Assembly: GCF_007565055.1 (NCBI RefSeq)
Contig: NC_044561.1
Location: 32,567,483 to 32,631,482, forward strand
From: Rhinopithecus roxellana
Lineage: Eukaryota > Chordata > Mammalia > Primates > Cercopithecidae
Direction of reading: 5' to 3'
Length of the DNA: 64,000 bases
Shown: piece by piece, positions 23,119 through 34,340 of the stretch
Position numbering within the stretch: the stretch's first letter is position 1
Layout: each line of letters starts with the position of its first letter
Position numbers and translations under genes: made by a program
Notes under the pieces: model-generated
The model's input: only the letters and a program-made list of their open reading frames with translations
Told to the model about the DNA's origin: nothing
Database searches by the model: none

Positions 23119-24144
23119 TGTTCTTTATATAGAGATACATTGAAAAATGTTATTTCTGGTTTCAGTCATTACACAATAGTAGATTCCAACTTCTAAGTCA
23201 ATAGTTTTAAACAATTTGTTTTCACCACAAAGATTCCAAAACACTATGTGACTGTGAATTATCATCCTAATCAGATTATTTTTTTGGTATAATTTTAGGG
23301 TTAGTGTGGATTGTTTGTGTATGGGTTCTGTGAAAATTATACAGTAAAATATGCCTGTAGCCATCAGCCTATAACAGGAGATCTCATTGTGAGCTCAAGG
23401 AAGAGGTAAACACACTGAAATTTCTATATTGGTGCAGGGTGATGGTAATTGCAAGAAAGAGCTTAAATAAAACTGTAGAATAAAACTCAATCTGATACAA
23501 AGAAGTCAGAGGCAAGACAAAAATAGTTTATAAATATAAAATAAGGAATCAAATCTAAGCTTGTGTGTGAATAAGATAAATTATCAAATTCATGTTCAGT
23601 CTGGTAGGAGTGATCTAGACAAAAGATGACGAAAAAAGAGTGACTATGTCAGTAATTTTATGGGACTATTATGACTTTTAAAAATATTTAATCTTTTGAA
23701 CATCTCATGGGATAAAATATTGAATTAATTCAAATATTTAGTTGACTGAAACACCCATTTTCCTACTCATTTTAAAAAAACTGAATTTTAATATAGAAGT
23801 ATAGATTAATGAATGTATACACAAACACAGAGAAAGAGAGAGAGAAAAAAACATTCTCTGCATATTGCTTCTTCTTGCAAGAATGTAAGAACAAGCGTTT
23901 TTCTTCATGTCTCTCTCCAATTAAGTTAAAGATGGTGGGGCTGCATGCTAATTGCTATCATAATAACTTCTGCATAACATTTCGTTCACAGCTGGGAAAA
24001 ACAAATGAACAAATAAACATTGAGATGTAAAAGCAGTGTACCACTACCTTTAGTGGCCCAGCCTTTATTAGGTGAGAGAGTGTTTTGATGTGTATATTAT
24101 CTTCTGCTTTATAAGGTAGTTTACTTTCACCTGCTTAGGTGGGA

Positions 24145-24145
<1 letters not shown>
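23119..24145. other. No gene seen
   Basis: Unassigned AT-rich DNA with a short GA-rich patch near 23829-23849. Confidence 0.45.

Positions 24146-24235
<90 letters not shown>
24146..24235. repeat. Compound (GACA)n-(GATA)n microsatellite
   Basis: About ten GACA units followed by about ten GATA units, then interrupted GATA and related units up to about 24288. It is directly adjacent to a MaLR LTR. Such compound tetranucleotides are usually highly length-variable. Confidence 0.95.
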
Positions 24236-24239
<4 letters not shown>

Positions 24240-24288
24240 CCAGATAGATTAGATAGATATATAGACATACAGGTAGATGGATAGATAG

Positions 24289-24625
24289 TGTCATAGTCCA
24301 TTTTGTGCTAATGTAGCATACCTTAGACTGGGTAATTTACAAAGAACAGACACTTATTTCTTACAGTTCTGGAGACTGGGAAATCCAAGGTTGAGGAACC
24401 TATATGTAACAAGGACCTTCTTTCTGTGTCATCCCATGGTGGAAGGCAGAAGAGCAAGAGAGCATGTATGCATGTGACAGAGAAATAGGAATAGTGCTGA
24501 ACTAATCCTTTTATCAAAAACTCACTTCCTGGGTAGCTAACCTACTCTCAAGATAATGGCATTAATCAGTTCATTCAGCAGAGCACTTGTAACCTAATTA
24601 CCTCTTAACAAAAACATTTTTGTCA
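24289..24625 (-). mobile_element. MaLR (MST/MLT-type) LTR, antisense, partial
   Basis: It starts TGTCATAGTCCATTTTGTGCTAA and continues ACTGGGTAATTTACAAAGAAC, CAGTTCTGGAGACTGGGAA, GTGTCATCCCATGGTGGAAGG and GCATTAATCAGTTCATTCAG. This is the standard order of an inverted MaLR LTR. The far end decays near 24625 without a clear CA terminus. Confidence 0.75.
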
Positions 24626-24759
24626 ACTAAAGTACAGTGTCCGTGAGACAAATATAATTCATTTATATCATATATAAAGTAACTTAGGTTAGCACATTTT
24701 CTTCCTCTACTGACTTCAGTGAAGTTGTGTCACACATGTGAAATACAGTTAGATTTTTT

Positions 24760-27700
24760 TTTTGCTTAGTTGGTGTCAGGGATTTCCAGACACACTATGT
24801 TTCTTTTAAAATTTGCATACATTAAGGTTTACTATTTCTTCTGTAAAGTTCTGTTGGTTTTGACAAATACATAATGCCATGTATCCACCATTACAGTATC
24901 ATACGGCATAGTTTTATTGACAGAAGAATCCTTTGTGCATCAATTATTCTTCCATCCTCCTTCACTCCCCACAAACATTTGGCAACGCCGATAGGTTTCC
25001 TTCTTGTGGAATGTCACATAATCAGAATCATTAGTCGGTATCCTTTCAGATTGGCTTATTTCACTTAGAAATTTCCAGTTAAGAATCTTTCGTGTTTTTT
25101 TCATGGTTTGACTGCTCATATCTTTTTATCATTGAATATTATCTCACCATATGGATGTATCACAGACTATCTGTTCACCTCTTGGGGAATGTCTTGATTG
25201 TTTCCAGTTTGGCGTAATTTTGAATAAAGCATCTATAAAAATATAAATAGAATTTTTGTGGGCAAAAATTAACAAATCAGTTTCATAAAAATCTAGGAGC
25301 ATGATAGCTGAATTATATGTTTAGCTTGATAAGAATTTGAAAAGCTCAGGAGGCTGAGGCAGGAGAATGTCGTGAACCTGGGAGGCGGAGCTTGCAGTGA
25401 GCCAAGATTGTGCCACTTCACCCCAGATGGGGCAATAGAGCGAGACTCCTTCTAAAAGGAAAGAAGAAAGAAAGAAAGAAAGAGAGAGATAGAGAAGGAA
25501 GGAAGGAAGGAAGGAAGGAAGGAAGGAAGGAAGGAGGGAGGGAGGGAGGGAGGGAGGGAGGGAGGGAGGGAAGAAAGAAGAAAGAATGGAACAGAAAGAA
25601 GGAAAGAAAGAAAGAAAAAGAGAGAGAAAGAAAGAAAAGAATGAGAGAGAAAGAAAAAGAAAAAGAAAGAAAGAAAAAGAAAGAAACAAAGAAAAGAAAG
25701 AGAAAGAAAAATTGAAAAACTGTCTTCCAAGGAATCTGTACGGTTTTTCATTTCCACCAGAAAAGAATGAGAGTTCCTGTGACTCTGCATTCTTCTCAGT
25801 ATTAAGTATTATCAGATTTTTAGATTTTAGCAATTTTAATAAATAAATAATGGTTCCTAATTGCTTTAATTTGCAATGTTCTAGTAACAAATGATGTTGA
25901 CTATCTTTATTTTCTATCTGTATATCTTCTTTGATGATGATGAGGTGTCTATTTAAATCTTCTGCCAACTTTCAAATGTGGTTGTTTTCTTTTTGTTGAG
26001 TTTTCAATGTTTATTGTATATTTTGGATACAAACCTTTTATCAGATGCATGTGTTGCAAATTTTCTCCCAGTCTATTACATTTTAAAAATTATCCTAACA
26101 GTAACTTCCACGGAGCTGAAGTTTTAAATTTTAGTAACATCTAAGCTTTCACAGAATCTTTTTGTCGTTGTATCTGACATCTTATGATCAAATTCAAGGT
26201 CACCTAAATTTTCTCCTATATTTGTAGTTTTGCATTTAAAACTATGTTATATTTTAAGTTGATTTTTTGTGAAGCTCTGAGGTTCGCGTGTCCAGGACAT
26301 TTTTTTATGTGTGTGCAGAAGGATATCCATTGTTGCAGCAGCATTTATTGCATTTATTGCAAAGACTGTTCCTTTGCTATTGAATTGCATTTTGCTCCTT
26401 TGTCAAAGATCAGTTGATTATATTTGTGTGAGGCCTATTTCTGGACCCACTAGTTCCATTGAACTATGAATTATTTAGTCAATACCACACTGTCTTGACA
26501 CTATGCCTTTATAGTAAGTCTTAAAATCGGGTAGTATGCATCCTCCAGCTTTATGTTTTTTCAGTAGGTATCGAGTATTTCAGGTTTTTTGACTTTTCAT
26601 ATAAACTTTATATATCTGTTTGTTGATATCTAAAAAGAGTATTTTTCTAAAAAATTGGGATTGCATTGAATATATTCATCAAATAGGAAAGAATTAACAT
26701 CTTAACAATATTTAATGAAGTAATGTTGAACTTATCACATTTTATTTAGATCTCCTGTGATTTCTTTTATCAGAATTTTGTAGTTTTTCACATGTGGTAA
26801 AAGACATGTAGATTATTTTAAAATTTTGTCAGATTTATATCCCAGTATTTATTTTCATGTCTGTGCTATTGTAAATGGCATTTTTAGAAACTAATGTTGT
26901 TTCTTACTGCTCACTGCAAAGGATGAATTTCATAGTAAGTAACTAACTTGTATATTGACCTTGTTTTCTGAGATCTTATACTCATTATTAGATTTTAGAA
27001 AACTTCTTGTTTGTGCAAATTCCTTGAGATTTGTTACGTAGATAATAATATAAACTCAGCGTGGATAGTTCTAATTCTTCCTTTTTTTATCTTTTTTATT
27101 TCTTTTCTTGTCTTACTGCACTAGTTAAGACTTTTAGTATGATACTGAGTAGAAATGATGAGAGAAGTTATCTTTGCCTTGTTCCCAGTCTTAGGAGAAA
27201 AGCTTCCAGTCTCTCAACATTAAATATGATTCCACCTGAGGATTTTTGTAGGTGTCTTCATCAAATATAGGGAGTTGCCATCCTCTCTACTTCTAATTTG
27301 CTAATACTTTTTATTATGACTAGGTTTCATGTTTTTTCAAATGCTTTTTCTATATTAATATAATTATTTAATTTTCTTCTTTATTAGTCTTTAATGTGGT
27401 ACATAAAACTGACTTCTGGATGTAGAACAGCCTTGCGTACCTGGAGTAATTCCTTCTTGATCATAGTGTAGAATTATTTTTATACGTTATTTTTTGATTT
27501 GTTAATATTTTATTGAAAAATTTTGAATCGGTGTTCATGTGAAATTTTCATCTGTGTTCATAATCTTTAGTTTTCTTTTCTGTAAGGGCTTTATCTAGAT
27601 TTAATATTAGAGTAACACTGTCTTCATGAAAAATGTTAGGAAACATTCTCGTTTTCTTCTACTTCCTGACAGAGATTGTGGAAAATTTGTACAATTTCTT

Positions 27701-27779
27701 CTTAAACATTTGATGTAATTCAGCAATGAAACCATTCAAATATTATGGTTTCTTATTTGAAAACTTATTAGTTATTGAT
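24760..27779 (-). mobile_element. L1M-type LINE, antisense, left part
   Basis: About 3 kb in continuous antisense L1 order: the 3' UTR (TACAGTATCATACGGCATAG), then ORF2 text including AACTGTCTTCCAAGGAATC, CTGTATATCTTCTTTGATG, TTTTATCAGATGCATGTGTTG, TTTGTCAAAGATCAGTTGA, CACACTGTCTTGACACTATG and TTTTGTAGTTTTTCACATG. The minus strand would encode ORF2 but carries stops throughout. It is interrupted at about 25345-25709 by an Alu fragment with a GA-rich tail. At 27779 it is broken by the ERVL insertion and it resumes at 39368. Confidence 0.85.
25345..25709 (+). mobile_element. 5'-truncated Alu with expanded GAAA/GGAA/GGGA tail
   Basis: Bases 25345-25455 are the right part of an Alu (AGGCTGAGGCAGGAGAATG, GGAGGCGGAGCTTGCAGTGA). 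The A tail then becomes about 250 bp of purine repeats: GAAA, then about nine GGAA, about ten GGGA, then mixed GAAA and GAGA. The flanks GAATTTGAAAA and AAATTGAAAA form an approximate target-site duplication, and the L1 text reads through once the insert is removed. Long open frames on both strands here are only translated purine/pyrimidine repeat (Lys/Glu/Arg or Ser/Phe/Leu). Confidence 0.88.
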
Positions 27780-28192
27780 TGCCATATTTTGTTTTATGTG
27801 TTAACTTTCCTAGATCACAGGATCCAGAGATCTGTTTAGACAATATTTCTGAGTGTCTCTGTCATGGTATTTATGGGAGAAATTAGCCTTTTTATCAATA
27901 GACATAGTAAACTTGATTGCCCTTCTCTATGTGTGATATCAACTAATTCAGTGAGGGTCTGAATAGAACAAAAATGTGAAGGACAGGAGAATTCACTCTT
28001 TCTCTGCCTGATTGATTGAGCTGGAATATCTATCCCTCTCCATTCTTTGAAACTCCAGGCCTCCAAACTGGGACTAAAATTACACCATTGACTCTTTGAC
28101 TTTCAAGTCTTCAGACTACACCTACTGGGTCTCCAGGTTTCAGAAGACATATTTTATTGATTTTACTTCTCTGAATAACCCTGACTAGAACA

Positions 28193-29595
28193 TATATTGG
28201 TACTGGGAGTGGTTTTATAGAAACAGAATTTTATAAATAAGTTTCCCAGATTGATGCTATAGATTTTGGAATAAACTGTCTAATCTGATTAGATGTAAAG
28301 GTTTAGATGATTCTATTTCTAGTAGTAAAGAGAGCACTAAGGTCCATGACATAATCTGGTAATAGAGATATACAAACTATCTGCCTTGGATACCACTTAT
28401 AAAAAGCAAGGAACTGAATGGCTGTGTAAATGATGCTTTTGAACAGTTTTGGAAAACTAACAAATATAGTAAGGTTGGCTGCTTGCTCCTAATGTCACTG
28501 GACAAAGTGATGAAGGAAAAGGATGAGCTTAGGATTTAAATTCCCAGAAGCATAAGTGACCTGAGGACTTATTGTCATCTGAAGATAACTCTTATTTTTG
28601 GTATCCACTGAGTTGAGATTGCAGAAAGTGAAATGCAGAATCTCATCCTGTGAATGGCTGAATTATAACGGAAATTAAACTCCAAGCCTTTCAGAGTGTT
28701 CTTGTTAAAGCAAGAACATTTGTTGGGAGAGAATGGGGAAAGGGTTTCCAGAAGGCTGTATATGTTCTGTATCAGCATCTGGTATATGATCCTATTTCTC
28801 CTACAGTCAGCATTCATGGGTCTAGGAATTAAGGAGCAGAAATGGGAGTGAAAACCCTCACTACTACCACTAGTGACTCACTAGCAACATATTTATTTTC
28901 TTTTCCCAAACCTTGTGCTGTGCTGGGCTGGAGGTCTTAGTTGCAAAGGGAGGAGTCCTTCCATCAGGAGACACAATAATGATTCCACTGAAATGGAAGA
29001 TAAGACTCACTTGGCCACTTTGAACTCCTCATCCTTCTCAATCAATAGGCAAAGAAGGGAGTTAAAGTACTATCTGGGGTGATTGATCCTGATTACTAAG
29101 GGGAAATTGGACTGCTAGTCCATAATTGGAGGTAAGGTAAAATATGTCTAGAGTGTGGGTGATCCCTTGTAGTTTTGTTTAGTATTACCATGCCCTGTAA
29201 TTCAGGTTAATAGGAAACAACAGCCCAATGAGGACAAGGTTGTTAATGATCACAGCCCTTCAGGAATAAAACATTGGGTGACCCCAAAAGACAAAAACCC
29301 ACCACCAGCTGAGGTGCTTGCTGAAGACAAAGGGAATACAGAATGGATAGTTGAATAAAGTAGTTATAAATAGTAGCTATGACTGCATGACCAGTTACAG
29401 CAATGATAATTTTAATTGTCACAAATAGGATCTCCCCATTTTGTTATAAATGCATTTTTGGTTGTGTATATAATACAGTTGTTTTCTTCTCTCTCCTATT
29501 CTCTTATCATGTAACATAAGATATATTGGCTTTATATCATAGTATTTAAGTATTAAGGAGATGAATATAAGTGCCACATTGACAATTAGTGGATT
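28193..29595 (+). pseudogene. Internal region of the outer ERVL: gag remnant joined to pol 3' end
   Basis: Compared with the HERV-L at 30904-37557, bases 28370-28665 parallel its gag start (TCACTGGACAAAGTGATGAAGG against TCACTGGAGAAAGTGATGAAAG). Bases 28720-29420 parallel its integrase end, dUTPase region and 3' untranslated part (AGAAGGCTGTATATGTTCTG, CTGAGGTGCTTGCTGAAGAC). About 4.1 kb covering most of gag, protease, reverse transcriptase, RNase H and most of integrase is absent, with the junction near 28670-28720. Stops are frequent in all frames. It cannot make a functional product. Confidence 0.75.
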
Positions 29596-30088
29596 TGTGA
29601 AAGTTAATTTTGTTAACTTGACTGTATCACGGGATGCCCAGATAGCTGGTTAAACATTGTTTCTGGGTGTGTCCATGAGAGTGTTTATAGAAGAGATTAG
29701 CATTTTAATCAGTAGACTGAATAAACTGTGTTGGCTTCCCCATTGTGAGTGGGCAACTTTCAGCCCCTTGATAATTGGATAGAGGAAAAAGATGAAAGAG
29801 AGAGGATTCATTCTCTTTCTGCCTACTTGAACTGAGGCGTCAATCTTTTCTTACCCTTGGTCCTTCTGTTTCTCAAGCTTTCAAACTCAGACTGAAATCT
29901 ATATCATTGGCTCTCTGGCTTTCAGACTTTTGAACTACACCATTGACTGTCCAGGGTCTCCATCTTGCACAGATGGGATTTCTCAGACTTTACAATTCCA
30001 TAAGCCTATACCTCGTAATAAATCATATATATATATATGTATACACACACACACACACATATATATATATACACACACATATACATAT

Positions 30089-30235
30089 ATGGTTTCCTTT
30101 CTCCTCAGCTTGTAGATGGCCTATTGTGGGACCTTGTGATTGTGTGAGTTACTACTACTTAATAAACTCCCACTCTTTATATATATACACACGCACACAC
30201 ATATGTATACATATATATATAGAGAGAGCTATGGC
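30089..30235 (+). repeat. Displaced copy of an MLT2A-like LTR tail
   Basis: GGTTTCCTTTCTCCTCAGC, GTAGATGGCCTATTGTGGGACC, GAGTTACTACTACTTAATAAACTCCC and then a TA/CA tract. This matches 31214-31310 of the HERV-L 5' LTR at roughly 93% by eye, not the MLT2B LTR that surrounds it. It shares TTACTACT with the 5' LTR where the HERV-L 3' LTR has TTAATGCT. It lies between two TA/CA microsatellites. Confidence 0.75.
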
Positions 30236-30249
30236 CAGATCCTAGATAC

Positions 30250-30290
<41 letters not shown>

Positions 30291-30903
30291 TAGTTTGTTC
30301 TCAGGCTGCTGTAGAGAAATACCTGAGGCTAGGTAATTTATAAAGAAAAGAGGTTTAACTGACTCACAGTTCCACATGACTGGACAGGCCTCAGGAAATT
30401 TACAATCATGGCAAAAAGCACCTCTTCACAGGGTTGCAGGACACAGAATGAGTGCAAGCAGAGGAAATGTCAAATTGTTATAAGACCGTCAGATCCCATG
30501 AGACTCACTCATTATCATGAGAACAACATGAGGGAACTGTCTCTATGCTACAGTTACCTCTACTTGGTTTCGCCCTTGACACATGGGGATTATTATAATT
30601 CAAGGTGAGATTTGGTTAGAGACACAGAGCCAAATTTTACTCATGGCCCTCTCAATTCTAATGTCCTCACATTTTAAAACACAATTATGGCCTTCCAACA
30701 GTCCTACAAAGTTTTAACTCATTCCAGCGTTAACTCAAAAGTCCATGTACAAAGTCTCATCTGAGAAAAGGCAAGTCCCTTCTGCCTATGAGCCTGTAAA
30801 ACCAAAAGCAAGTTAGTTACTTCCCAGACACAATGGAGTACAGTCATTGGGTAAATATACCCATTCCAAGTGGAAGATACTGGCCAAAACAAAGAAGCTA
30901 CAG

Positions 30904-31440
30904 TGTAATGGTTAATATTAAGTGCCAACTTGATTGGATTGAAGGATGAAAAATATTGATCTTGGGTGGATCTGTGAGGGTGTTGCCAAAGGAGACTAAC
31001 ATTTGAGTCAGTGGGCTGGGAAAGGCAAGCCCACCCTTAATCTGGGTGGACACAATCTAATCAGCTGCCAGTGTGGCCAGAATATGAAGCAAGTAAAAAA
31101 ACATAAAAAGGCTAGACTGGCTTAGCCTCCTGTCCTATATCTTTCCCCTGTGCTGGATGCTTCCTGCCCTGGAACATCGAATTCCAAGTTCTTCAGCTTT
31201 GGGACTTGGACTGGCTTCCTTTCTCCTCAGCTTGTAGATGGCCTATCGTGGGACCTTGTTATCGTGTGAGTTACTACTCCTTAATAAACTCCCTCTCTTT
31301 GTGTGTGTATATATATACACACACACACACATGTGTATATATATATGTATATATACACACACATATATATACATATGTATGTACATACATATATATATAT
31401 CCCATTAGTTCTGTCTCTCTAGAGAACCTTGACTAATGCA
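30904..31440 (+). repeat. HERV-L 5' LTR (MLT2A-like)
   Basis: It starts TGTAATGGTTAATATTAAG and ends CTTGACTAATGCA. It holds AATAAA at 31283-31288 followed by a TA/CA-rich stretch (31308-31400) and the CTGTCTCTCTAGAGAACC end. It is about 20 bp longer than the 3' LTR because of microsatellite growth. No promoter activity can be judged from sequence. Confidence 0.92.
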
Positions 31441-31445
31441 GATTT

Positions 31446-31459
31446 TGGTATCAGGAGTG
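31446..31459 (+). other. HERV-L primer-binding site (tRNA-Leu type)
   Basis: TGGTATCAGGAGTG begins five bases after the 5' LTR. It complements the acceptor end expected for a leucine tRNA (ending CACTCCTGA...CCA) with about one mismatch, which is the primer that gives HERV-L its name. Confidence 0.85.
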
Positions 31460-31469
31460 TTTCTGGAGG

Positions 31470-33330
31470 AACAGAATATTAATAATGGAGTTCTCCTGTT
31501 GTTTTTAGGGTTTCTAGAGTTGGCTGCTTAATATGATTAGACCCCAAAATGCTAAGGACTCTACTCTAATAGTATGGACAACACTGATAGTCCTTGGCAT
31601 GAACTGTTCAGATAGTTATGAAAAATAAACACATCTGACACTCCTGATTCACTGCTCATGAGAGTCAAGGAGTTTAGTGACTCTATACTTAATACCTTTG
31701 ACTATATGTGGAGAATGAAGGAACAATATGAAGTTGGTTGGTTTCTCCTAAGTTCACTGGAGAAAGTGATGAAAGAAAATGATGAACTCAGGGATTCTAA
31801 CTCCCAGCTTCAGAAGCAGATACTAAGTATCAAATCTGCTAAGATTGCCCTGAGTGGGAGTCTTATCTCCTGTAGAGAGAACTGAAATTGTGAAAAGACA
31901 GACACAAGCTCTTATCATGCAAGTGGCTTACCTGCAATGAAAGATGCATGCACAGCCTCACCAGCTGTCTACTGTTAATGTGAGGGCATTAATTGGAAAA
32001 AAATAAGACCCTGCAACTGGGAAGGGGAATGTGTGGGAGGACTCTGATGAAGGTGGGCACGCTGAGCTTGTCAACTCTGATGAACCTTTTTTGCCAGAAG
32101 AAACAGTTTCTCCATGCCCAGTAGTGGCAACATCCCGTCCCCGATCCATGCTTCCATCAGCCTTTCCACCTTTGTCTGAGGACATACACTCTGTGCTGAC
32201 TGAGGCAACAGTGATGGCCTCCCCTGAGGCAGCTGTCAGGCAAGATAATGTTGATTCTCCTCAGGAGCCACCCCCAACACCCCTGTTTTCTTCTAGGCCT
32301 ATAACTAGACTAAAGTCCCAGCAGGCCCCTAGAAGTGAGGTTGAGAGTGTGACCCATGAGGAGGTGCACTACACTCAAAAGAACTGCTTGAGTTTTCTAT
32401 TTATATAAGCAGAAATATGGAGAACGGGAATGGGAATGGATGTTAAAGGTATGGTATAGTAGTGGAAGGAACATGGAGTTGGATCAGGCTGAATGTATTG
32501 ATTTAAGCCCACTAAATAGGGACTCTGCATTTAATGGTACAGCTTGGGGAATTAAAAAAGGTTCTAATAGTTTATTTGCTTGGTTGACTGAAATATGGAT
32601 TAAAAGATGGCCCACTTTGAGCGGGCTAGAAATTCCCAATTTCCTCTCTTGGTTTAACGTAGAGAAAAGAATCAAAAGGCTTAGGGAGATTGGGATGGTG
32701 GAGGAGATTAGTCACTTTACACCTACTTATCCCAACTGGGTGGATCAAGAAGATATATCCTTGATCATTGTTTTGTGAAATAGATTTGTGAGAGCAAAAC
32801 CTGCCTCTTTGAAGAGCCCTGTAATTACTCTTCTGTTTATCAGATCTAACAGTGGAACTGCAGTCACTCAACAACAAAATTGAAATACAATGGGAATAAT
32901 TGGATTCTGAGGTGACAGGGGCCAAGTGACAGCACTAAACCATCAAAGGCAAGGTGGGGATACCTATTATAATGGACAGCATAGGCAATGTAGCAATTAA
33001 ATAGTGCAGACTCGTGTAGAGCTCTAGTATTGGCTAATTGTGATGTTCCTAGAAATGAAATTGATAAGAAGCCTACTGAATTCCTGCTTGATTTATATAA
33101 GCAGAAAACTTCCAGGTCAAATGGACAAAAGACCAATTTGAATTATAAAAACAGAGAACCATGGCCCCTCAATTAACTTTCAGATTGGAGCCAGAACCAG
33201 AACCCCTTGAAAAAAGGGGAGGCCAGGTCCCTTTGATCAAGAACCCCACTATACTACTGACAATTTATGCTGTTATTCTTTCTCTGGTTATTTCCCAAGG
33301 AGACTTCTGACCTGTTACCAGGGTAACTGT
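31470..33330 (+). pseudogene. HERV-L gag remnant
   Basis: Open fragments at 31658-31885, 32031-32408 and 32440-32778 lie in three different frames, so at least two frameshifts separate them. The first (EKVMKENDELRDSNSQLQ) is coiled-coil-like and polar. The second is Pro/Ser/Glu-rich, as in a linker. The third (FAWLTEIWIKRWPTLSGLE) has the Trp- and Leu-rich look of a capsid-proximal region. The segment 32780-33330 has no long open frame, and I could not find intact zinc-knuckle Cys-His spacing. Position between primer site and protease supports the gag assignment. Confidence 0.75.
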
Positions 33331-33640
33331 GCATTGATGAAAGGGAAATGATTAGACATTTCAAGGACTACTGGACACTGGCTTTAAGCTGACATTGATT
33401 CCAGGGGACCCAAAATGTCACTATGGTCCTCCAGTTAAAGTAGGGACTTAAGGAGGCAGTAATTGATAGAGTCTTAGCTCATGCCCTACTTACACAACTC
33501 CAGTGGGTTCCCAGACTCATCCTGTGATCATTTCTTCAGTGCCAGAATGCATAATTGGCATAGACATACTTAGCAGCTGGCAGAACCTCCACATTGGCTC
33601 CCTGACTGGCAGGGTGAGGGCTATTATGGTGAGAAGGGCC
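33331..33640 (+). pseudogene. HERV-L protease remnant
   Basis: Translating 33371-33400 gives LDTGFKLTLI, containing the aspartic protease catalytic triad DTG (33374-33382). About 55-60 codons later GIDILSSWQ (near 33557-33583) resembles the Gly-rich segment near the end of retroviral proteases. The two lie in different frames and stops intervene, so the enzyme is dead. The part after 33503 is open for 74 codons and runs toward the reverse transcriptase. Confidence 0.7.
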
Positions 33641-34340
33641 AAATGGGAGCCATTAGAGCTGCCTCTACCTACCAAAATCACAAATCAAAAACAATATTTG
33701 CATCCGTGGAGAGATTGTGGAGATTAGTGACACCCTTAAGGACTTGAAAGACACAGGGGTGGTGATTCCCACTACATCCCTGTTCAACTCTCCTACTTGG
33801 CCTGTGGGGAAGACAGATGGATCTAGGAGAATGACAGTGGATTATTGTAAGCTTAACCAAATGGTGACTCCAATTGCAGCAGCTCTACCAGAAGTGGTTT
33901 CATTGCTTGAGCAAATTAACACATCTGCTGGTACCTTATATGCAGACATTAACTTGGCAAATGCCTTCTTCTCCATTCTTGTTCATTGGAAGCAATTTGC
34001 CTTCAGCTGGCAATGCCAGCAATATATCTTTACTGTTCTGCCTCAGGGGTATATGAACTCTTTGGTTTTGGATTGTAATCTTATTCAAAGAGACCTTGAT
34101 CACTTTTCACTGCCACAAACATCTCACACTGGTCTATTACGTTAATGACATTATGTTGATTGGACCCAGTGAGCAAGAAGTAGCAAACATACTGTACTTA
34201 TTGGTAAGACATTTGCATGCCAGAGGATGGGAAATAAATCTGACTAAAATTCACGGACTTTCTACCTCTGTAAAATTTCTAGGGATCTAGTGGTGTGGGA
34301 CCTGTTGAGATATTCCTTCTAAGGTAAAGGATAAGTTGCT
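33640..34340 (+). pseudogene. HERV-L reverse transcriptase remnant with YVND active site
   Basis: The open part 33717-34145 carries the RT fingers and palm: NSPTWPVGKTDGSRRMTVDY (residues 25-43, a known pol signature), the motif A region YADINLANAFF (33939-33971) with one catalytic Asp, and VLPQGYMNS (motif B). The frame then shifts by one near 34090-34140. In the next open part YVNDIMLIG at 34138-34164 is motif C, where the usual YxDD has become YVND, so the first of the two Asp is lost. KFLGI near 34277-34290 is a normal downstream RT motif, then TAG stops it. It is inactive on two counts. Confidence 0.88.

Noticed and set aside
24146..24288. CRISPR-like array from regular 4-bp units
   Set aside because: It is a primate tetranucleotide microsatellite; there are no spacers or cas genes, and the genome is eukaryotic.
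24068..24301. Minus-strand frame of SIYLS/SVCLS repeats
   Set aside because: It is a direct translation of the GACA/GATA microsatellite.
25321..25968. Long open frames (up to 215 codons) rich in Lys/Glu/Arg or Ser/Leu/Phe
   Set aside because: They are translations of a GA-rich tail and microsatellite on either strand, flanked by L1 and Alu, with no start context or domain.
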